A DNA stretch of 64,000 nucleotides. Origin: Cyclina sinensis (taxonomy: Eukaryota; Mollusca; Bivalvia; Venerida; Veneridae). Below are positions 56,948-64,000 of this stretch, piece after piece; positions within the stretch are counted from its first letter, which is position 1, and each line of letters starts with the position of its first letter. The position numbers and the translations under genes were made by a program. The stretch lies in the NCBI GenBank assembly GCA_012932295.1, contig JAAONU010000011.1:45262352-45326351 (forward strand), read 5' to 3'. The notes beneath the pieces were generated by a model that saw nothing but the letters and a program-made list of their open reading frames with translations, did no database searches and was not told the origin of the DNA.

Positions 56948-59564
56948 ATGAATAACGAGTTAACAAGATATCAGTCTTTCAAAGGATTACCTGACTATTT
57001 TCTCGTTTCACCGATTAACTTAGCTCAAGCCGGATTTTACTATACTGGAGTACGAGAGGAAGTGATTTGTTTCAGTTGTAAACTGAAAGTAGGCACATGG
57101 AATACACGTGAAACTCCTTTACAGGTTCACCGTCGGCTTAGTCCAAATTGTCAATTTATTAGAGGCCAGAACACAACAAATGAACCAATAAATATACAGG
57201 AAACTGTAATAAGTGATTCAGAAAAAAATGAGGAAAATGAGCGAACTGACCACTTCTCTACTATGGCCTGTGAGACGACACATACAAGCATACAGACTCT
57301 CGGAGGTGCAAATGGACATATCACTGAGGAAAGAAGTCCGGTTCTTTGCGTTAGTGGAACGCGTGCGGATTACAAGACATCCACACTAGGCAGCAGGCCG
57401 GCAATTCAAGTGAACGGACATATCGAATTGTATCCTGGGATAACGTATGAGAAGCCAAAGCGTCCCGATTATGCTGTAAAAAGTGTCCGACTGTCATCAT
57501 ATGCAGGCTGGTCCCATAGGGTAATGGACCCAGTGCAAATGGCAGAGGCGGGATTCTTTTACACAGGTTTGTAGCATTAGAAAATTCAGTCAAAAAAGCC
57601 CTGTAGTTTTGTTTGAAACTGTTAGTGCAACATTTTTATCAGGAAAGAAAAATATATAATCAGACAATCTTCGATTTTTAACAAGATATAGATACCGAAA
57701 GCTTGTAAGTATACTTTAAATTCTGAAACTTTTTTTTTAATTTCTAGGTGTTCACGACAGTGTACGGTGTTTTTTCTGTGGTGGTGGAGTGAAAGATTGG
57801 GAGAACGGTGATAACCCCTGGATCGAACATGCCCGGTGGTTTCCGAACTGCGCGTTTGTCAGGCAGAGTAAAGGAGAAGAGTTTATTAATATGTGTAGAA
57901 TGTCAAATATTGACTACCTAGCAAGTTACGAAAATCCTCAAATTCAGGTAATGATTTTTTGTAGATTTTTAGTACATTGTAATTAACTCTTCCAATTTAG
58001 TAAGAAAAGTAGAAGAATCTGTATTACACAAAGTTCAACTAGATTTTTAATAATGATAGATCTACTTTTATTTCAAATTCTTCATAATAAATGTTTTAAG
58101 TTACCATTAGCTCTACAAATCAGTTTTTAAAGATAATTTTGTTATTAATTGTCTCAGTGAAGAACAATATATACAACTTTAACATTTACTTGTCCTGGCT
58201 CAAAAAAGTAGACAGGATCAACCTGGATTCTATATACAGGTAACAGAACACTTGACACAAAGATAGGTAAAAACACCATACAACAAGAATATCTTTATAA
58301 GAAAGAGAATGGAAAAGTATGAAAAATTATAAGTAGAAAAGCAATGTTTTAAGGCTTGTATATTTCTATGTCAATACAGGTACCACCAAATTGGAACCTG
58401 GAAGGAAGCGGACAACAGGTAGAGGATCAACATATAGAAGACCTGAACAGTTCAGCAGCAAAACTTGTGATGGGTATGGGATACAGCCAGGAAGATGTTG
58501 AAACCGCCATCAAATCGGCGAGAGAAAAATATGGTACATGTTTTAATTTATAAGTACAGAAAACTGAGAAATTGAAGTGTCTTGGTAATCTCACATCAGT
58601 ATCGAACAACGAATGGTTGTTAAATTTCTTCTAAATTAAGCACTCTACTGAAAGTTTCATTCGTTAACTTTATTGGTGATTTTACTATATCTAATGTCTG
58701 AAAAGTATATTATTTCTAAGCATTGAGTAAACTACAGTGAGTTGTCTATCTTGAACATGCAGTTTTTAAAGGCTGTAAATATTGTATTATTTTAGGAGCT
58801 GTAGAGCTTAGGGCGCAATATATCCTAGAATACTTACTTGACAATAGTTATGTTGCTTCTGGAGACAACGCTTCGAACTCTTCACGAAACAACGACACGA
58901 TGTCGTCAGCTAAAGCATGTGCTACCAACAAAACATCCGAACGACAGAAAGAGCCAGAAGATATTGGAGAAGGAAATGAATTGAATAAAGGTATGGATGC
59001 ATTCATTTCAATTCTTAAGTAACAAGTTCGTTTTGAAAATATAAACATTTTAGATTCTTGAATCTACACGGTTACCCTTTTTTACGAAAGTACACAGCTT
59101 AAAAAGTAAGGTTGAAATTATTATACCCGTACCATATTCGAATTACTTTGTCCGTATGTCCGTCGCGGGAAGTCGGGACAAGGTACTTTTTATCTATTAA
59201 ATAAATGGGATCTGTTTTATTTTTTCCAGTTGTATGTCTGTTAAAACAATAAGAAAAAAGAAACAACAAAGAATCAGAAACAGAAAAGTTGTATTTTGTT
59301 ATTAGATACACTAGTATGCACGTTTTTCTGTTTGTCTACATGCAGTATATATTATAAATGCTTTCAGAACAACAAAGTTTGTTGGAAGAAAATCGTCGGC
59401 TTAAAGAAAGCATGACATGTAAGATATGCATGGACAAAGACGCCTGTATTGTGTTTCTGCCATGTGGTCACATGGTTTCCTGCATTGAATGTGCGCATGC
59501 GCTGAAGAAATGCGCAGTGTGTAGAACACTGATACAAGGAACAGTTCGGGCTTTTCCGGCGTAA
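56948..59564 (+). CDS. IAP copy E: intact BIR-BIR-UBA-RING inhibitor of apoptosis
   Basis: Exons 56948-57566, 57748-57947, 58380-58533, 58796-58990 and 59368-59564 total 1365 bases: 454 residues plus stop, all GT/AG, phases 1, 0, 1, 1. BIR1 spans about residues 7-72, with zinc ligands Cys41, Cys44, His61 and Cys68. A polar linker follows (about 75-170). BIR2 spans about 178-246 (Cys214, Cys217, His234, Cys241) and is split by intron 1. A UBA-like region lies at about 298-344 ([14 protein letters not shown]/.../[14 protein letters not shown]), and a C-terminal C3HC4 RING at 407-441 (Cys407, 410, 422, His424, Cys428, 431, 438, 441). No CARD is present. The layout resembles BIRC2/3/XIAP-class proteins minus one BIR. 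Expected role: cytoplasmic ubiquitin ligase that binds caspases or their activators through BIR2 and ubiquitin chains through UBA. The start is chosen for the TATA position and the match to copy C's ancestral ATG. Confidence 0.93.
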
Positions 59565-61213
59565 TCAAGCTCTTTATAATGTTCACTTATTTTAACAAAT
59601 ACATTTTCAAGTTGTGTAAGATAATAATATTGCAATTTTATTTAGTTTTATTGAATATAGATTAATGTATATAATTCACTTATTAACATTTTTACACCGA
59701 AAGTGATAGATACTCAGGGCCTTAATTCTGTGCAATACTTTTTCTTATATTTTTTAACCATTTTAGCATTTCAATTTTTACATGTATTTTTGTACAGTAT
59801 ATAAACAACATAATATATTTTCTTTTGCATTTTTCTGTTTTCCTTTAAAGAATTCATTGTTAATAAGTACACTATACTTTTCGTTGTATTTGTTATAATA
59901 AAGTTTATCATTACATACTAATAAAGGAATAAGAGTTATTATACATGATAGATAAAAACATTTTTGTTTTATCTATCAGCTTCATTTTATGTACAAAATA
60001 AAATTGAACGTGTCCAGTCACCTATGTTATTATTTACATTTGTCAAATATGATATACATTACACTATTGTCTGTGATAATTGTCTTTGTTTTTCTAATTT
60101 AGATCACCAGGTTGACAGTCTTGTCGTGTTCATAATAAATATATTTATTATACAGAAAAGAATTTCACATTTATTTATAAATAGTTGCATTGAACACAAG
60201 ATCAATTGCAAAAATGATGTATTTGTGAATAAAAGTTTATCCATTTTGTATCGCTGGTTTTGGTGTTTTTGTTGTTGATTTTTCCCCCACAAAAGGCTTC
60301 AGATTCCATCACATTTAATGGACATTTTAAAATATTGCATTTGTTTTCTTTTCAACTAGACTTCAGATAAATGATTAGCTAGCAAGCATGAGAAAAGAAA
60401 AACCGCTAGTATAAGTTAGCCGTGTATCAAGTTTCCATAGAAATTGCATTTAATGTATCCCATGCTTCAGAAATGTAGTTTTTCAGAGGTTTTCTTTTTC
60501 TGTTCTTTGTATTGTAAAATAGTGTCTTCCCGTTTCAACCAGTTATCCGCTCTTTGTCTCTTTAGTGGCTCATTCGGAAAAAAGTTTACCAGTTTTTTTT
60601 GTTTTAACCTAAATATCTTCAGTTTAAAGCAATATTCAACAAGTAACGAGAAATCATATAATAAAAATAATTAACAAATATGTTTTTCATTGTATTACTT
60701 CGCTCTGTATCACAGCACATTTAGGACAAAAGACTACAGACGACTCCTCTTTTGTTATAACAAGGAAACTCATTAGAGATTAAAGAGGTGTCTTCCAGAT
60801 ACATGTAACTTATATCTATATTTTATATTTATTAAAGTCTCATCCATGTACAAAACAAATAGACTTGCATTCATAAAACATATTATAATGTGCACAGCCA
60901 TTCAATTAATAATTATAAGAGACTAAAGTCTTAGTCCAAGGTCATGTATCACAACAAACTAAAACCTATGTAAAATGCTGCTAATTCTGGTAACTGATAA
61001 AAACAAATGGGACCAAGATGTTTTAAGACACTGATCAATGGGTACTAATGCACACATAAACATTTAAGAAGTCAGAGCCAGCTTTGATCAGATCATAGAA
61101 TGGCAGATTTGCAACATTTACACAGTTTGCATAAAATTGAATATTTAAATATTTACAAAGGTAAAAGTTACGTCATTTTGATATATTATATCAGGTTTAG
61201 GCATATATGCGTA
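59565..61213. other. 3' flank of copy E and intergenic DNA
   Basis: Several AATAAA-like signals occur (for example 59897-59902 region 'ataataaagttt'). It shares no long similarity with the flanks of A or B. Short frames (59964-60278, 60444-60674) have no domain. Confidence 0.5.
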
Positions 61214-61480
61214 TCAATCCTTGATTAGTAAACAAATTGTACGTAATCTGTTGACTTTGTTTTTGACATTAATTGAAAAATTATCACAGATAGCAGAGGC
61301 TCTATCTAATAAAGAAGACCTTATGTCATCATATAAGGAGCAGTCCAGGATTGCGTGACTTTCATCTTCAACTACTTGTACTTTGCCGTACGGACATGTG
61401 CGGTTTTCTACATTTAAATTCTCATATCTTCTATTTTCAATTCTGAAAGGTGCACACCACATCGAAATTTACTAAAAGCT
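61214..61480 (-). mobile_element. Relic of a non-LTR element C-terminal zinc-binding region
   Basis: The - strand reads FSKFRCGV, then after a frameshift APFRIENRRYENLNVENRTCPYG and VEDESHAILDCSLYDDIRSSLL. This matches the pattern C...VEDE.HFL..C..Y..IR.L found after the reverse transcriptase in many LINEs. One Cys of the expected CxxC is replaced (CPYGK). It is an isolated fragment, with no RT visible upstream. Confidence 0.65.
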
Positions 61481-62457
61481 GACCTATGATTAAATGGCGT
61501 GATCATTTTACATTAGTTTTCCATGTCAAAATTCAGTTTAAATAGTTGGTATGTTCGTAATTTGTTGCGATTTACCAGATATACTAGTGTTTGTTTAAAA
61601 CATCGACGACAATAACCACAAGTTTATTTGCAAATCTAATAAAATATTTTAATATGGTACCATCGATATAACATCCCCATACAAAAATGATCAAATCTGG
61701 TAAAGAAATGTTCACGAAAAGTGGATGGTTTCTGCTGAAACGTGCATTTATTAAAGGTAAACAACTTCTAAAAATAGATTGCCCATTACGATAAACTGTT
61801 TGAATGAATGTGTCCGCAAATTCGGTCTGTTTTTATAGATATCATTTACCGCATGTGACATGATTTGCAATATTTGCATACTTACAATATTTAGTGCGTC
61901 TGGCCTTTTGGACATAAAAGACGCGAGATAAAGTTAGATCAACAGATTTTTAACCTCGTATTAGCTGATACAAGTTTTCAACTGTCGTCTGCTACAGATT
62001 ATCCAAAGAAATTGCAAATGCAAAATATGATTCATCTTGAAAAAAGGAAAATCAAGAAAAAAAAACAACACACGCACGCCTCACGCTAACACACAACTAC
62101 AACAACAAAGAAAATCAGCACTTTATAATGACCTGGATCCTAAATTTAAAGTTTTTTCATTGAGTTTAATGTGGACGCATGCGCACACACATAGCTGATA
62201 AACAACTCCGTTGGTTTTAAACCTCATAACGCGCAAGGTAGTAGTGTCTAGAATGGGTGGAGTATTGCTAATCTTTTACACAATAGTAAACACGTGAAAT
62301 TCAAAGTGTAGGTAAGTGAATATGTTTTATTTTGCTCATTTATAATTGGTTGAGATTTAATAATTAAACCAGCTAAACAAGTAAAGCAGCGTTCGATATT
62401 TTAGTAAAAACCAAGGAACTGGACAACATCACAGATGTTTGGGGTCTGGTCTATAAC
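61481..62457. other. Intergenic, nothing recognised
   Basis: AT-rich; no feature supported. Confidence 0.5.
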
Positions 62458-62469
62458 TGCACCCGACCA

Positions 62470-62922
62470 CAGGTGCTCGGCGCGTTGATTGGTCAGTAAA
62501 CTGAAGTTTTTTTCATCTAAAATAGGTTTAACTATTTATTATACGACTGTCATACAATTTTCTTCTCTTCCAAAAAAAAAATTTATATGGTACATATATA
62601 ATAGAGTAATGTTTTCGGCCTGTTTGCCGTTTAATATTTATCAGACAGTAAAACACTTGGGATGACAGTTCGATTTTTATAGAGAGTGGTCAGTTCTGTA
62701 CAGATTGGTGTATAAAAGTGTAAAGTTGGTGGAAAATTGACGTGACAATGATCGGTTAACTGTGTTGACTGTAGTTTTTGGTGAAAAAAGTTTTATATAT
62801 GTACCATATAAATTTTTTTTTGGAAGAGAAGAAAATTGTATGACAGTCATATAATAAATAGTTAAACCTATTTTAGATGAAAAAACTTCAGTTTACTGAC
62901 CAATCAACGCGCCGAGCACCTG
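62470..62922. mobile_element. 453-bp fold-back element with 130-bp arms
   Basis: The left arm 62470-62600 and right arm 62793-62922 are near-identical inverted repeats starting CAGGTGCTCGGCGCGTTGAT, with only a few differences. The loop is about 190 bases. The element is flanked on both sides by the 12-bp direct repeat TGCACCCGACCA (62458-62469 and 62923-62934). No coding capacity. Transcripts through it would fold into a long hairpin. Confidence 0.92.
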
Positions 62923-63069
62923 TGCACCCGACCACCTCCCCCCACGTCAAATAATTCCTGCTTCATCCCAGCATGGTAACTGTATGATTCCAGATATATC
63001 GTAATAGACGTAGCTTATGAAATGAAAATAATGAAATACATAATCAACATTTGAGTTTACACTAGTGTC

Positions 63070-63600
63070 TACAAATATCAATAAATACAAGATATGAAAC
63101 GGCCCCAGTTCCTGTACACAGCTCTGTATGACATGGCATCATTTGTAGGATCCGTATCCCTAGACGCTTCCTTCGATATATGGGTCACCAGGTCAAATTT
63201 TCGAAAAACCTTGTGGACACTAGTGGCCAGGTTTTCCATCCAATCATCATGAAACTTTGTTGGAATGTGTGCCTTGATGACTTGTAGGTTGTTTCCGTAC
63301 ATTAGTTAAGTTGGGTCAAGAACTGGTCACCAGGCCAAGTCGTAGAAAAAACGATGTTTACACTCTAGAGGCCACTTATTCCATCCAGTCACCATGAAAC
63401 CTTGTCAGTATGTTTTTTTTTTTTTTTGTTTTTTTGTTTTTTTTTAGGATGACATGTTAATTCTTTTTCGTATGTGGATCATGTTGGGTCAAAAACTATG
63501 TCACAGGGTCACATTCTAGAAAAAACTTTTTAAATAATTTAGAGGTCACATTTTCTTCCAAATTATTATGAAACTTTGTCAGATCGATAGTAGATCTATG
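63070..63600 (-). repeat. Dispersed repeat, reverse orientation of the 7281-7850 family
   Basis: Phrases 'gttgggtcaagaactggtcaccaggccaa', 'acactctagaggccac' and 'atgaaactttgtcag' recur about every 150 bases. A T-rich run (63410-63446) interrupts it. Non-coding. Confidence 0.7.
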
Positions 63601-63869
63601 TAAAAATTCTCAAATCTGCAGGACAGAAGTTTTGGAAAATGCATACTTTTGCAAATTGTTGCAAAATTATTTCTAACCGATATCTGCTTGGCCGTGTTTC
63701 TGAGTGGTTGCAAGCTCGATCCCACAATTCAGTTTTCCTCTGAATTTTTAATCGACTGACAAATGATATGCATGATGTTATAATAACATTGAGTGTCACA
63801 GATAGAAGGATCATCAGAGGTCTGTAATAAATGTATTTTCATGCATGTAAGTTTACTTGTTTTTTAGCT

Positions 63870-64000
63870 CACCTGAGCACGTAGCTTTTAGGATCGGTGG
63901 TCGTCCGTCCGTCCGTCGTCTGTCCGTCCGTAGTCCACAATGCATTCAAACGATATCTCCTCTGAAACCACTGGGCCAAATTTGATGAAACTTGCCTTGG
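63870..64000 (+). repeat. Start of another dispersed repeat, continues past the window
   Basis: Begins TTTTAGCTCACCTGAGCACG, then a CCGTCCGTCCGTC-rich stretch and 'ccactgggccaaatttgatgaaac'. The terminus is the reverse complement of the ends at 39167-39180 and 44435-44455, so it belongs to the same repeat group. Confidence 0.7.

Overview
The window is non-coding-rich, AT-rich animal DNA with spliced genes, tRNA-derived SINEs, non-LTR retrotransposon relics, TIR elements and long tandem arrays. Several repeat families look like those I know from bivalve genomes (GGACGGACGGACGACGGACA-type ends, 'gacctagtgacctagtttttgaccc'-type units, 'TATGTCTCC...GGAGACATA' elements). The best guess is a bivalve mollusc, possibly venerid; that assignment is inference.

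The dominant theme is a local expansion of inhibitor-of-apoptosis (IAP/BIRC) genes, all on the + strand. Five copies are visible: A (1-3083, 5' end outside the window, pseudogene), B (about 23166-26736), C (about 35764-38510), D (about 41054-42414, a truncated pseudogene) and E (56948-59564, intact). E reads as a 454-residue BIR-BIR-UBA-RING protein over five exons with matching splice phases. B and C have broken first BIR domains but keep open, correctly spliced BIR2-UBA-RING frames. Intron and flank similarity groups A, B and D together and C with E. A and B are parts of one roughly 6 kb duplication. A TGACGTCA-like (CRE/ATF) site followed by a TATA box lies ahead of B, C, D and E.

Between the IAP copies: 7.2-7.9 kb microsatellite and dispersed repeat; 8.05-10.5 kb a 5'-truncated, decayed LINE on the - strand; 10.8-11.3 kb an AT minisatellite; 11.9-13.7 kb a probable membrane protein with a von Willebrand A domain on the - strand; 14.2-18.6 kb a 4.4 kb TTAA-flanked DNA transposon whose broken gene joins Mutator-like transposase pieces to a DEDDh exonuclease; 18.6-20.5 kb nothing recognised; 29.7-35.7 kb mostly nothing recognised.

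From 38.5 to 56 kb the window is repeat-dominated: dispersed repeats, a 157-bp tandem element, small palindromic inserts, SINEs, a short spliced gene of unknown function (46.4-48.1 kb), a 2-kb array of imperfect palindromes (49.4-51.5 kb and 52.4-52.9 kb), a 275-bp TIR element with a 5-bp target duplication, a candidate promoter at 54.2 kb, a minisatellite, and a decayed C2H2 zinc-finger gene. After copy E come a LINE C-terminal relic, a 453-bp fold-back element with 130-bp arms and a 12-bp direct repeat on each side, and further dispersed repeats.

The functional content is apoptosis or immune signalling ubiquitin ligases under birth-and-death evolution in a transposon-rich neighbourhood. The less ordinary items are the exonuclease transposon, the palindrome array, the fold-back element and the repeated loss of BIR1.
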